Part shown: piece after piece, positions 44,275 through 53,092 of the stretch
Layout of the letters: the number at the start of each line of letters is the position of its first letter
Numbering within the stretch: position 1 is the stretch's first letter
Source: Sphingosinicella sp963974575
GTDB lineage: Bacteria; Pseudomonadota; Alphaproteobacteria; Sphingomonadales; Sphingomonadaceae
DNA length: 64,000 nucleotides
NCBI RefSeq assembly: GCF_963974575.1
Contig: NZ_CAXBBQ010000003.1
Span: 396,453-460,452 of the forward strand
Direction of reading: 5' to 3'
Position numbers and translations under genes: made by a program
Notes under the pieces: generated by a model
What the model was told of the DNA's origin: nothing
Database searches by the model: none
What the model saw: only the letters and a program-made list of their open reading frames with translations

Positions 44275-45668
44275 CTGGGCGTGGCCCTCGCCGTGACGAA
44301 ATCGCGGACGGCGGCATAATCGCCGGGGAGCGACGTGAAGCTCTCCTCGCGGTCGAAAAGGCCGGAGAGGCGCGCAGGCAGCACGGGGCGCACGCCGGTC
44401 GCGCGCTCCACGGCATCGCGGAACTTCGCGGGGTGCGCGGTTGCGAGCGTGACGACAGGGATCGCGGGATCGATATCAGCCGCACGCGCGGCGGCAAGGC
44501 CGATCGCCGTGTGCGGATCGATGACGTTGCCGGCCTTTTCAGACGCCCAGCGCAGCGTGAGCGCCATCTCGTCCTCGTCCACGCGGCAGCTGGTGAAAAG
44601 CTCGGCGGCGCGCGCGCGCATGTCGGCGGGGATTTCGAGCACCTTCGAGGCGTCGAACGCGTGCATCATCGCGGTGAGCTTCGCGCCGTCGCGGCCGGCG
44701 AGATCGAACAGCAGGCGTTCGAAATTGCTGGAGACCTGGATGTCCATCGAGGGCGCCGCCGTGGGTGTCACCGTACCGGCGGAATAGTCGCCCGCCGAGA
44801 GCGCCCGGTGCAGAATGTCATTGATGTTGGTCGCCACGATCAGCCGCGCCACCGGAAGCCCCATGCGCGCCGCGACATAGCCCGCGAACACGTCGCCGAA
44901 ATTGCCCGTCGGCACCGAGAACGCAACCTCGCGGTGCGGCGCGCCGAGGCGGACGGCAGCGTAGAAATAATAGACGACCTGCGCCATCAGGCGCGCCCAG
45001 TTGATCGAATTGACCGCGCTGATCTCGAAGCGGCTCGTGACATCCGTGTCGCCGAACATGCGCTTCACCATCGCCTGCGCGTCGTCGAATGTGCCGGAAA
45101 TCGCGATGTTGTGGATGTTGGGCGCCATCACGGTGGTCATCTGGCAGCGCTGGACGTCGCTGACGCGGCCTTCCGGGTGCAGCATGAACACATCGACATG
45201 CTCGCGGCCCGCCAGCGCCTGGATCGCGGCGGAACCGGTGTCGCCCGAGGTGGCGCCCACGATCGTGAGGTGCCGCCCTGCGCCTTTCAGGAAATGCTCG
45301 AACAGCAGGCCGAGAAACTGGAGCGCGACGTCCTTGAACGCCAGCGTCGGGCCATGGAACAGCTCGAGCAGGAAATGGCGCGCATCGAGCTGCACGAGCG
45401 GCGTCACCGCGGCGTGATCGAAACTCGCATAGGCTTCGTCGATCAGGCGCTTCAGATCCGCGTCGGCGATAGAATCGCCGGTAAAGCGGCGGCAGATCGC
45501 GAAGGCCGTGTCAGCGTAGCTGAGGCCGGAGAGCGCGGCGATCTCGTCTTTCGACAGAACCGGCCATTCTTCGGGCACGTAAAGGCCGCCGTCCGACGCG
45601 AGACCGGCGAGCGTGACGCCCCGAAAATCGAGTGCGGGTGCTCCCCCGCGCGTGCTGATGTACCGCAT
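44271..45668 (-). CDS. thrC: Threonine synthase
   Basis: The 465-residue PLP enzyme converts O-phosphohomoserine to threonine. It shows FHGPTLAFKDVALQFLGLLF with the PLP-binding Lys near residue 115, VGATSGDTGSAAIQAL near 138, and VPTGNFGDVFAGYVA near 247. Length matches the family. It leads a four-gene operon. Confidence 0.96.
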   Translation of the reverse strand: MRYISTRGGAPALDFRGVTLAGLASDGGLYVPEEWPVLSKDEIAALSGLSYADTAFAICRRFTGDSIADADLKRLIDEAYASFDHAAVTPLVQLDARHFLLELFHGPTLAFKDVALQFLGLLFEHFLKGAGRHLTIVGATSGDTGSAAIQALAGREHVDVFMLHPEGRVSDVQRCQMTTVMAPNIHNIAISGTFDDAQAMVKRMFGDTDVTSRFEISAVNSINWARLMAQVVYYFYAAVRLGAPHREVAFSVPTGNFGDVFAGYVAARMGLPVARLIVATNINDILHRALSAGDYSAGTVTPTAAPSMDIQVSSNFERLLFDLAGRDGAKLTAMMHAFDASKVLEIPADMRARAAELFTSCRVDEDEMALTLRWASEKAGNVIDPHTAIGLAAARAADIDPAIPVVTLATAHPAKFRDAVERATGVRPVLPARLSGLFDREESFTSLPGDYAAVRDFVTARATPR

Positions 45669-45809
45669 AACCGCGCGGACTTATCGGGAAGCGGAGGGCA
45701 TCGCAACATATAGCGCACAATCCGACGCTATTCCCGATCTTCATGGGCCAGAAAACAGAAAATATGGGCACGCGCCGGAACGCGGCTTTCATACACGCCA
45801 GAGAGGAGA

Positions 45810-46226
45810 GTGGATGTGACACGCGGCAGACCCGGAATGTGCATCGTGAACCCGGCGTTGGTGGCGGAGATCGCGCCGCTTACCGGATCGCAGAGCGAGA
45901 TCATGCGCCGCGCGGGCATCAGCTGGAACAGCTGGATCAAGGTCTCCGCGGGCCTCCCCATCCGGGTTTCCGTCGGCCGCCGACTCAAGGCGCGGATTCT
46001 GCCGCGCGCGCATGAGAGCGAGGCCCTGCGCCGCCGATTTCCGGCAGAGACGATGGACGGCATCGACCGCGCGGCACTCGACGCAGCATTCCTGCGCCCG
46101 GTCGCGTCCACGATTTCAGCCGCCGCAATTCAGCTTCCGCCGATCCGATCGGTCCGGCGCGCGCGGCAACTGCTGGTCGGAAGCTATCCCGCTGCCGGGC
46201 TCGGGACCGCCACCGCACTTTCCTGA
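45810..46226 (+). CDS. Hypothetical basic protein
   Basis: The 138-residue frame begins with GTG 45810 after GAGAGG and reads MDVTRGRPGMCIVNPALVAE. It is Arg-rich, with a block AGISWNSWIKVSAGLPIRVS that resembles PilZ-free regulator-like sequences seen in sphingomonads, but no family was recognised. It lies 141 bases from the start of thrC, divergent from it. Confidence 0.55.
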   Translation: MDVTRGRPGMCIVNPALVAEIAPLTGSQSEIMRRAGISWNSWIKVSAGLPIRVSVGRRLKARILPRAHESEALRRRFPAETMDGIDRAALDAAFLRPVASTISAAAIQLPPIRSVRRARQLLVGSYPAAGLGTATALS

Positions 46227-46285
46227 GCCACTTGTCGGAGGGGGGAACCTTCGCTTCGCTGCGGAATTGAGGCCCCGGAGGGACC

Positions 46286-46807
46286 ATGGGCGAGCGCTAT
46301 CCCGACGGCATCTCGGAAAGCCATGTCAGCATTCGTCGCTGGCATCGCAGGGCCAATCCGCTGTCGTTCATCACCCTTGCCGCCATCATCACTATCGCAC
46401 TGTCGGGCGCGCTCGGCGGACTTCCCAATCCGGCGCGCACAGCCGCTGGACCAAAGGCGCGGCTGACGCTGGAAGCGCCCGAAATTGCCCGAAGCGGCAT
46501 GTTCTTCGAAATGCGGCTGCGCGTCGATGCCGTCGGCGCGATCGCGAAGCCCATCGTAGCCGTTTCCCCCGCCTATTGGCGCGAACTCACGGTCAACACG
46601 ATGATCCCAGCGGCAGCCGAAGAAAGCTATGGCATTGGCGGCTACCGCTTTGGATACGCGCCCCTGGCGGCGGGCGACACGCTGCTCATCAAGGTGGACG
46701 GCCAGATCAACCCGGCGCTCGTTGGCGGTACGGCGGGCCGCATCACGCTCTACGACGGCGAAGCCCCGCTTGCCGCGCTCCCCGCCCGCATAAGGGTGCG
46801 CCCCTGA
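46286..46807 (+). CDS. Hypothetical membrane-anchored protein
   Basis: The 173-residue protein has an N-terminal cytoplasmic stretch, one membrane segment (FITLAAIITIALSGALGGL near residue 28-46), and a beta-rich periplasmic domain with SYGIGGYRFGYAPLAAGDTL. It overlaps the DUF421 gene by one base, so the two products probably work together, but the role is unknown. Confidence 0.8.
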   Translation: MGERYPDGISESHVSIRRWHRRANPLSFITLAAIITIALSGALGGLPNPARTAAGPKARLTLEAPEIARSGMFFEMRLRVDAVGAIAKPIVAVSPAYWRELTVNTMIPAAAEESYGIGGYRFGYAPLAAGDTLLIKVDGQINPALVGGTAGRITLYDGEAPLAALPARIRVRP

Positions 46808-47286
46808 TGGATATCGTGCTGCGCGCCTCGGCGGTTTTCGTCATTCTCTACCTGCTGCTGCGCCTGCTCGGGAAACGCGAGCTTGGCCAGCTGACACCCT
46901 TCGAACTGCTGGTGATGATCGTGATGGGCGACCTCATTCAGCAGGGCGTCACGCACAATGATTTCAGCCTCACCGGCGCACTGCTCGCCGTCGCGACCTT
47001 CGGCTTCCTCGCGCTGCTGCTCAGCTGGATCACGTACCTGTTTCCCGCGATGGAGCGCCTGCTCGACGGCAAGCCGCGCGTCGTCGTCCGTGACGGCACG
47101 ATCATCGCCGAGAATTTGCGGCGGGACCGCGTGACGCGATCGGAACTGGAATCGGAAATGCGCCTCGCGGGCATCGCCTCTCTGAAAGATGTCGCGTGGG
47201 CGATTATCGAACCGCAAGGCAAGATCAGCTTCATCAAGGCGCAGGGCGGCGCTTCGGAACAGCGTGATCGCAGCGATCCGGTTTAG
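46807..47286 (+). CDS. DUF421 (YetF-like) membrane protein
   Basis: The 159-residue protein shows the family start LLLRLLGKRELGQLTPFELL and MIVMGDLIQQGVTHND, with about three membrane helices and a cytoplasmic domain with KPRVVVRDGTIIAENLRRDR. The role of DUF421 proteins is not settled. Its stop overlaps the stop of the converging FAH gene. Confidence 0.92.
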   Translation: MDIVLRASAVFVILYLLLRLLGKRELGQLTPFELLVMIVMGDLIQQGVTHNDFSLTGALLAVATFGFLALLLSWITYLFPAMERLLDGKPRVVVRDGTIIAENLRRDRVTRSELESEMRLAGIASLKDVAWAIIEPQGKISFIKAQGGASEQRDRSDPV

Positions 47287-47957
47287 GCCGCGAAGCGAAC
47301 CTCGACGGGCGCCGTGCCCGCGATTTCAGCGACTACCGTTTCGCCCGGCAGGATCGGCCCGACGCCGGCGGGTGTGCCGGTGAAGATGAGGTCACCGGGG
47401 GCGAGCGCCAAGTAGGTGGAGAGCTTCGAGATGACCTCCGCGACGTTCCAGATCATCTGCGAGAGGTCGCCGTTCTGGCGGAGATCACCGTTCACCCGGA
47501 GCGTGATCGCACCTGCGGCGGGCGGCGCCCCGGGCGTGAGCGCACCGATAGGGGCGGACGCGTCGAAGCCTTTCGCCATGTCCCACGGGCGCCCCTTCGC
47601 CTTCGCATCGGCCTGCAGATCGCGGCGAGTGAGATCGATGCCCACGGCGTGGCCGAAGATCATGGCCGCCGCATCCCGGGCGGACACGTCGCTGCCGCCC
47701 ACGCCCAAGGCAACGACGAGTTCGACCTCGTGGTGGAGATTGTTCGTCTGGCTCGGGAACGGGAGCACCGCGCCGCTTTCGACAACCGCGTCGGCGGGCT
47801 TTGAAAAGAAGAAGGGCTGCTCGCGATCGGGGTTCGCGCCCATCTCGCGCGCATGATCGGCATAGTTCCGGCCGACGCAGAAAATGCGCCGCACGGGAAA
47901 GCGCTGTGTCGTGCCGGCAATCGCGATCGTGGGCACCTCGACTTTCGGCAAATCCAT
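47283..47957 (-). CDS. Fumarylacetoacetate hydrolase family protein
   Basis: The 224-residue protein has the metal-binding FAH core: IFCVGRNYADHAREMG, then FFFSKPADAVVESGAVLPFP, HHEVELVVALG, and TPAGVGPILPGETV. Members hydrolyse or decarboxylate acylpyruvates and related keto acids; the substrate is not predictable. Start ATG 47957 shares one base with the SURF1 stop (TAATG), so the much longer open frame upstream is excluded. Confidence 0.92.
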   Translation of the reverse strand: MDLPKVEVPTIAIAGTTQRFPVRRIFCVGRNYADHAREMGANPDREQPFFFSKPADAVVESGAVLPFPSQTNNLHHEVELVVALGVGGSDVSARDAAAMIFGHAVGIDLTRRDLQADAKAKGRPWDMAKGFDASAPIGALTPGAPPAAGAITLRVNGDLRQNGDLSQMIWNVAEVISKLSTYLALAPGDLIFTGTPAGVGPILPGETVVAEIAGTAPVEVRFAA

Positions 47958-48550
47958 TATTTCCCTCGTCTCAGCCGCGACACGTAAACCGCATAGATGA
48001 TGCCCAGCGTGGCCGCGAAGGCGAACCACTGCACGGCATAGGCCATGTGGTTGTTGGGTATATCTTCGGGCGACGGCGGCGCGCTCGGCACCAGCGGCGC
48101 GGGTGCGGCTTCGGAGACGAGCGTGTAGCGCGGCCCGGCCCCCCCCGTGCGGACGAGCGTGCCGGTAACGGCGAACGCGCCCTTGGGCGGCCACGGCGCG
48201 GCCAGCTTCGTCCAACCATCCGGGCGATCGGACCAGCCGGCATCGACAAGGATCGGCTGCGCCGCGGCGTTGCACAGCAGCAGCATCGAAAAACCGACCT
48301 GCCCGGCCGCGTTCTTGCCGCTGCGGCCCTTCGCGGACGGATCGGGGCAATCCGCCATCAGGCGGACGCGGCGAAATTCCAGATCATCGGAAAGACGGGC
48401 GGTTTCGAGAACCGGCAGCTTCGCCTGCGCGTCCAGCCGCACGAGCAGATCGGCCTTCCAGTCAGCGCGGTGCAACTGCCAGAAACCGAGGCCGATCATC
48501 ACCGGCACCATCACGGCGACCATCAATGTCGGCAGCAGCGGCAGGCGCAT
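47957..48550 (-). CDS. SURF1 family cytochrome oxidase assembly protein
   Basis: The 197-residue protein has two terminal membrane helices (LMVAVMVPVMIGLGFWQLHR at the N-terminus; YAVQWFAFAATLGIIYAVYV at the C-terminus) enclosing a periplasmic domain, as in SURF1/Shy1, which helps insert heme a into subunit I. It shares one base with the DUF983 gene stop and belongs to the oxidase operon. Confidence 0.93.
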   Translation of the reverse strand: MRLPLLPTLMVAVMVPVMIGLGFWQLHRADWKADLLVRLDAQAKLPVLETARLSDDLEFRRVRLMADCPDPSAKGRSGKNAAGQVGFSMLLLCNAAAQPILVDAGWSDRPDGWTKLAAPWPPKGAFAVTGTLVRTGGAGPRYTLVSEAAPAPLVPSAPPSPEDIPNNHMAYAVQWFAFAATLGIIYAVYVSRLRRGK

Positions 48551-48942
48551 CAGGCGTCCGGCTTGTCGCTAAGCCGCCCTTCCGCGGCCTCGTTCCGGAA
48601 TTCGAGCGCGAGAAGGATCGCCTTGCCGACACGCAGCCCCCACACAGTGAGCACGACGAGGATCGGCGGCCAGAGCAGCGCATGGACCCACCACGGCGGA
48701 TGCGCGCCGAACTCCAGCCACATGGCAAGACCGACAATGAGGAAGCCGAGCAGGAAGATCAGGAACGCGGCAGGCCCATCACCGACATTGAAGCCGGCGA
48801 TATCGAGCCCGCACGCGGGACAGCGATCCGTGAATTCAAGGAGATTGCGGTAGAGCCGGCCCTTGCCGCAGCGCGGGCAGCAGCCTTTGAGCGCGGCCCG
48901 GACCGGGTCGACAGCGCCGACGCCGTCCGGGCCGGACACCAT
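48550..48942 (-). CDS. DUF983 membrane protein
   Basis: The 130-residue protein begins with a zinc-ribbon-like CCPRCGKGRLYRNLLEF and CPACGLDIAGFNVGDGP, followed by two membrane helices. DUF983 genes travel with ctaE in alphaproteobacteria and likely help oxidase biogenesis. ATG 48942 shares one base with the ctaE stop. Confidence 0.93.
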   Translation of the reverse strand: MVSGPDGVGAVDPVRAALKGCCPRCGKGRLYRNLLEFTDRCPACGLDIAGFNVGDGPAAFLIFLLGFLIVGLAMWLEFGAHPPWWVHALLWPPILVVLTVWGLRVGKAILLALEFRNEAAEGRLSDKPDA

Positions 48943-49769
48943 CAATGGCCTGCGACGACTGCCGCGCCGAAGTCGCTGCCCCAGACGTAGATCGCCACAA
49001 AGAGGAACAGCCAGACGACGTCGACGAAGTGCCAGTACCAGGCGGCCGCTTCGAAGCCGAAGTGCTGCTTGGGCGTGAAGTCGCCCTTGTAGGTGCGGAT
49101 GAGGCAGACGATCAGGAAGATCGTGCCGACGATGACGTGGAAACCGTGGAAGCCAGTCGCCATGTAGAAGGTGGCGCCGTAGATGTTTCCGGCCATGCCG
49201 AAGGCGGCGTGGCTGTATTCATACGCCTGCACGCACGAGAAGATGAAGCCGAGGATGACGGTGAGCCAGAGGCCCTTCTTCAGCCCTTCGCGGTCACCGT
49301 GGATCAGCGCATGGTGCGCCCACGTGACCGTGGTGCCCGAGAGCAGCAGGATGAGCGTGTTGAGCAGCGGATAGACGAAGGGATCGAGCACCTCGATACC
49401 GTGCGGCGGCCAGACGCCGCCGACCGCCTCGCCCGTGTCCGGATAGAGCGCGGCGTCGAAATAGGCCCAGAACCACGCGACGAAGAACATCACTTCAGAC
49501 GCGATGAACAGGATCATGCCGTAGCGGTGATGCAGCTGCACGACCGGCGTGTGATCGCCCGTGTTCGCTTCGCGGATCACATCCGACCACCAGCTGTAGA
49601 AGGTGAACAGCACAAAGGCGAAGCCAAGGAAGAAGACCCAGCCGCCCCACGCCTGCTCATGCATCCAGCCCACGCCGCCGGCTGCCATCGTGAGCGCCGA
49701 GAACGCACCGATGAGCGGCCACGGGCTCGGCGGCAGGATGTGGAAGTCGTGGTTCTTGGCACCGGCCAT
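48942..49769 (-). CDS. ctaE: Cytochrome c oxidase subunit III
   Basis: The 275-residue integral membrane protein begins KNHDFHILPPSPWPLIGAFS and shows FFVAWFWAYFDAALYP and HGFHVIVGTIFLIVCLIRT typical of COX3. It stabilises subunit I and proton uptake in aa3 oxidase. It lies four bases downstream of ctaG. Confidence 0.97.
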   Translation of the reverse strand: MAGAKNHDFHILPPSPWPLIGAFSALTMAAGGVGWMHEQAWGGWVFFLGFAFVLFTFYSWWSDVIREANTGDHTPVVQLHHRYGMILFIASEVMFFVAWFWAYFDAALYPDTGEAVGGVWPPHGIEVLDPFVYPLLNTLILLLSGTTVTWAHHALIHGDREGLKKGLWLTVILGFIFSCVQAYEYSHAAFGMAGNIYGATFYMATGFHGFHVIVGTIFLIVCLIRTYKGDFTPKQHFGFEAAAWYWHFVDVVWLFLFVAIYVWGSDFGAAVVAGH

Positions 49770-49773
49770 GGTC

Positions 49774-50364
49774 TTACCCCTGTGTTCCGTCGGCCGCCTT
49801 TACGGCCGTATTGGCTGCTGTCTTATTCGTCTCTTCTTCCTGTGGGAAGAAGGTATAGCTGAGCGTGATCTCGTCGATCCGGCGGGCGCTCGCGTCTTCC
49901 AGAATCGCCGGGTCGATATAGTAGCTGACCGGCATATCCACCGTCTCGCCGGGCTGCAGCGTCTGCTGATCGAAGCAGAAACAGTGGATCTTCATGAAAT
50001 AGCCACCGGCCGTGTCGGGCGAGACGTTGTAGGTCGCCATGCCGGTGATCGGCTTGTCGGTGAGATTCGTCGCCTGATAGAAGGCCATCTTGCGCTCGCC
50101 GATGCGGATCGTCGCCTGCGTCTGCACGGGCTTGAACGTCCAAGCGAGGCCGGGCGCGACGTTCGCGTCGAAGCGCACCTTGATGACCTTGTCGACTGCC
50201 TTCGGAGCAGCGTTTTCATCCACGCGTATCGTGGCGCCGCCAAAGCCCGTGACTTGGCAGAACAGGCGGTAAAGCGGCACGCTTGCGTAGGCGAGGCCGA
50301 GCATCGCCACCGCAACACCGCCGGCGATGAAGCCGGTGCGACGGATACCGCGCTCCCCGCTCAT
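49774..50364 (-). CDS. ctaG: Cytochrome c oxidase assembly protein CtaG (Cox11)
   Basis: The 196-residue protein has one N-terminal membrane helix (TGFIAGGVAVAMLGLAYASV) and a periplasmic copper-binding domain with KIHCFCFDQQTLQPGE (C-F-C-F). It delivers copper to the CuB site of subunit I. ATG 50364 overlaps the small membrane-protein gene by four bases, which rules out the longer frame to 50592. Confidence 0.95.
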   Translation of the reverse strand: MSGERGIRRTGFIAGGVAVAMLGLAYASVPLYRLFCQVTGFGGATIRVDENAAPKAVDKVIKVRFDANVAPGLAWTFKPVQTQATIRIGERKMAFYQATNLTDKPITGMATYNVSPDTAGGYFMKIHCFCFDQQTLQPGETVDMPVSYYIDPAILEDASARRIDEITLSYTFFPQEEETNKTAANTAVKAADGTQG

Positions 50365-50474
50365 CCCATCCTCGCGATCGTGATGGCGTAGAACAGCACG
50401 GCAAGCCCGATGAGCACCGCGCCGAGCACGAGATTGCGGCTCTTCCGCTTTTTCTGGAGGTCGTCGTCCGCCAT
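50361..50474 (-). CDS. Short single-helix membrane protein between ctaB and ctaG
   Basis: A 37-residue protein: charged N-terminus (MADDDLQKKRKSRN), then one membrane helix (LVLGAVLIGLAVLFYAITIA), ending ARMG. ATG 50474 lies two bases after the ctaB stop; the TGA overlaps the ctaG ATG. Such a small protein precedes ctaG in many alphaproteobacteria (CoxF-like), where it is thought to help oxidase assembly. Coupled spacing on both sides argues it is translated. Confidence 0.85.
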   Translation of the reverse strand: MADDDLQKKRKSRNLVLGAVLIGLAVLFYAITIARMG

Positions 50475-50476
50475 GG

Positions 50477-51394
50477 TCAAGCCAGCAGCCAGCGATCGGC
50501 GACAAGCGCGCCGAACATGACGAAGAGATAAAGGATCGAGAAGGCGAACAGGCGGCGCTCCGGCCGCATCGCGGCGGGATCGGTCGCGTCATTGCGGAAC
50601 ACCGCGACCGCGAGCGCCATGAACACCACGCCGAGAGCCGCAGCCGTCACGCCGTAGATAGCGCCGGTAAGGCGCATCGCCCACGGCACGAGGCTGACAC
50701 CGACGAGAAGCGGCGTGTAGGCGAGAATCTGGTTGCGCGTGACGCGCGCGCCGTGCGTGACGGGCAGCATCGGCACGCCCGCGTTCGCATAGTCGCCGCG
50801 CACGAAGAGCGCGAGGCTCCAGAAATGCGGGGGCGTCCACAGGAAGATGAGCCCGAAGAGGAGAACGGGGAGCGCGGTCACATCGCCCGTGACAGCCGCC
50901 CAGCCGATCACCGGGGGAAAGGCGCCTGCAGCGCCGCCGATGACAATATTCTGCGGCGTGCGGCGCTTCAGCCAGACCGTGTAAACGAACACGTAGAACA
51001 GGATGGAAATGGTGAGGAGCGCGGCGGCAACAAGGTTCACGGCGAGCGCCATCACGGCGACTGCGCCGATGGCGAGGCTGACGGCGAAGCCGAAGGCGGA
51101 AGCCGGATCGATGCGTCCGGCCGGAATGGGCCGGTTCGCCGTGCGCTTCATGCGCGCATCGAGATCGGCCTCGTACCACATGTTGAGCGCGCCCGAAGCG
51201 CCGGCCGCGACGGCGATGCAGAGCACCGCCGTGAAGCCGATCACCGGGTGGATATGGCCGGGCGCCGCCAGCAGGCCGCAAAGCCCCGTGAAGACGACAA
51301 GCGTCATCACGCGCGGCTTCAGCAGCGCGAAATAGTCGCGCCAGTCAGCGAAGTCGCTGACCGGCGTGACGGATGCGGCGGGTACGCTGGCCAC
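50477..51394 (-). CDS. ctaB: Protoheme IX farnesyltransferase
   Basis: The 305-residue membrane enzyme converts heme b to heme o, the first step to heme a. The UbiA-type motif NMWYEADLDARMKRTANRPI near residue 72 holds the Asp pair that binds farnesyl diphosphate with magnesium, and a second Asp region follows later. Start is GTG 51394. It is nine bases downstream of ctaD. Confidence 0.95.
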   Translation of the reverse strand: MASVPAASVTPVSDFADWRDYFALLKPRVMTLVVFTGLCGLLAAPGHIHPVIGFTAVLCIAVAAGASGALNMWYEADLDARMKRTANRPIPAGRIDPASAFGFAVSLAIGAVAVMALAVNLVAAALLTISILFYVFVYTVWLKRRTPQNIVIGGAAGAFPPVIGWAAVTGDVTALPVLLFGLIFLWTPPHFWSLALFVRGDYANAGVPMLPVTHGARVTRNQILAYTPLLVGVSLVPWAMRLTGAIYGVTAAALGVVFMALAVAVFRNDATDPAAMRPERRLFAFSILYLFVMFGALVADRWLLA

Positions 51395-51403
51395 CAGTGT
51401 GCC

Positions 51404-53065
51404 TTACTTGATTTCCGGCAGCGTTTCGAACTGGTGGAACGGCGGCGGCGAGGACAGCGTCCACTCGAGCGTCGTTGCACCCTCGCCCCACGGATTGTCG
51501 GCAGCCTTCTTGCCGCCGATCAGCGAGATGATGATGTTCACGAAGAAGAACACCATGCCCACGGCCATGATGACGTAGCCGAGCGAGGCGATCTGGTTCC
51601 AATAGGCGAACGCATCCGGATAATCCGGGTAGCGGCGCGGCATGCCATCCTGGCCGAGGAAGTGCATCGGGAAGAACATCACGTTCACGCCGATGAAGAA
51701 CACCCAGAAGTGCAGCTTGCCGAGGAACTCGTTGTACATCCGGCCCGACATCTTCGGGAACCAGTAGTAGAAGCCCGCGAACAGCGCGAACACCGCGCCG
51801 AGCGAGAGCACGTAGTGGAAGTGCGCCACCACGTAGTAGGTGTCGTGCATGATCGTGTCGACGCCGGCGTTCGAAAGAACGACGCCGGTTACGCCGCCGA
51901 GCGTGAACATGATGATGAAGCCGATCGCCCACAGCATCGGCGTTTCGAAGCTGATCGAGCCGCCCCACATCGTGGCGATCCACGAGAAGATCTTGATGCC
52001 CGTGGGCACCGCGATGATCATCGTCGCCGCCGTGAAGTAGAGCTTCACGTTCACGTCGAGGCCGACCGTGTACATGTGGTGCGCCCACACGATGAAGCCG
52101 ATGAAGCCGATCGCGACCATCGCATAGGCCATGCCGAGGTAGCCGAAGGCGGGCTTGCGGCTGAACGTCGCCACGATCTGGCTGACGATGCCGAAGCCCG
52201 GCAGGATCATGATGTACACTTCGGGGTGACCGAAGAACCAGAACAGGTGCTGATAGAGCACGGGATCACCGCCGCCGGCCGGATCGAAGAACGTCGTGCC
52301 GAAGTTGCGGTCCGTCAGCATCATGGTGATCGCGCCGGCGAGAACCGGGAGCGAGAGCAGCAGCAGCCAGGCGGTGACGAGCACCGACCACACGAACAGC
52401 GGCATCTTGTGCAGCGTCATGCCCGGCGCGCGCATGTTGAAGATGGTGGTGATGAAGTTGATGGCGCCGAGGATCGACGAAGCGCCCGCAAGGTGCAGCG
52501 AGAAGATCGCAAGGTCGACCGCCGGCCCGGGGTGGCCCGTGGTCGACAGAGTCGGATAGACCGTCCAGCCCGTGCCCGCGCCGTTGAAGCCTGCAGGCCC
52601 TTCGACGAACATCGAGGCAAGGAGCAGCAGGAAGGCCGGTATGATAAGCCAGAACGAGATGTTGTTCATGCGCGGGAACGCCATGTCCGGCGCGCCGATC
52701 ATGATCGGAACGAACCAGTTGCCGAAGCCGCCGATCATCGCGGGCATCACCATGAAGAACACCATGATGAGACCGTGCGCGGTGATGAACGCGTTCCACA
52801 TGTGATACGCGGCGTCGATATTGCCGCCCGCCCACATCGGCAGATACTGCATACCCGGCTCGGCAAGCTCGAGGCGCATGATGCCCGAGATCGCGCCGCC
52901 GATGATGCCAGCCACGATCGCGAAGATCAGGTACAGCGTCCCGATATCCTTGTGGTTCGTGGACAGGAACCAGCGGGCGAAGAAGCCCGGCGTATGGTGA
53001 TCGTCATGATGCGCGTGGGCGTGTTCGCCGTGGGCGTCGTAGTGGGCGGCGGTGGTCTCGGCCAT
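51404..53065 (-). CDS. ctaD: Cytochrome c oxidase subunit I
   Basis: The 553-residue catalytic subunit spans the membrane about 12 times. Clear signatures include HGLIMVFFMVMPAMIGGFGN, WFFGHPEVYIMILPGFGIVS (CuB histidine, Tyr cross-link region) and HDTYYVVAHFHYVLSLGAV (heme ligands). The N-terminus has an extra His-rich stretch (HYDAHGEHAHAHHDDHH). It reduces oxygen and pumps protons. Confidence 0.97.
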   Translation of the reverse strand: MAETTAAHYDAHGEHAHAHHDDHHTPGFFARWFLSTNHKDIGTLYLIFAIVAGIIGGAISGIMRLELAEPGMQYLPMWAGGNIDAAYHMWNAFITAHGLIMVFFMVMPAMIGGFGNWFVPIMIGAPDMAFPRMNNISFWLIIPAFLLLLASMFVEGPAGFNGAGTGWTVYPTLSTTGHPGPAVDLAIFSLHLAGASSILGAINFITTIFNMRAPGMTLHKMPLFVWSVLVTAWLLLLSLPVLAGAITMMLTDRNFGTTFFDPAGGGDPVLYQHLFWFFGHPEVYIMILPGFGIVSQIVATFSRKPAFGYLGMAYAMVAIGFIGFIVWAHHMYTVGLDVNVKLYFTAATMIIAVPTGIKIFSWIATMWGGSISFETPMLWAIGFIIMFTLGGVTGVVLSNAGVDTIMHDTYYVVAHFHYVLSLGAVFALFAGFYYWFPKMSGRMYNEFLGKLHFWVFFIGVNVMFFPMHFLGQDGMPRRYPDYPDAFAYWNQIASLGYVIMAVGMVFFFVNIIISLIGGKKAADNPWGEGATTLEWTLSSPPPFHQFETLPEIK

Positions 53066-53092
53066 GAGTGTCGTTCCTACCCGAACTTGATC

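Noticed and set aside
47958..48350. N-terminal extension of the FAH gene
   Set aside because: It lies antisense-frame inside SURF1, and the ATG at 47957 has the coupled TAATG arrangement and begins the conserved domain.
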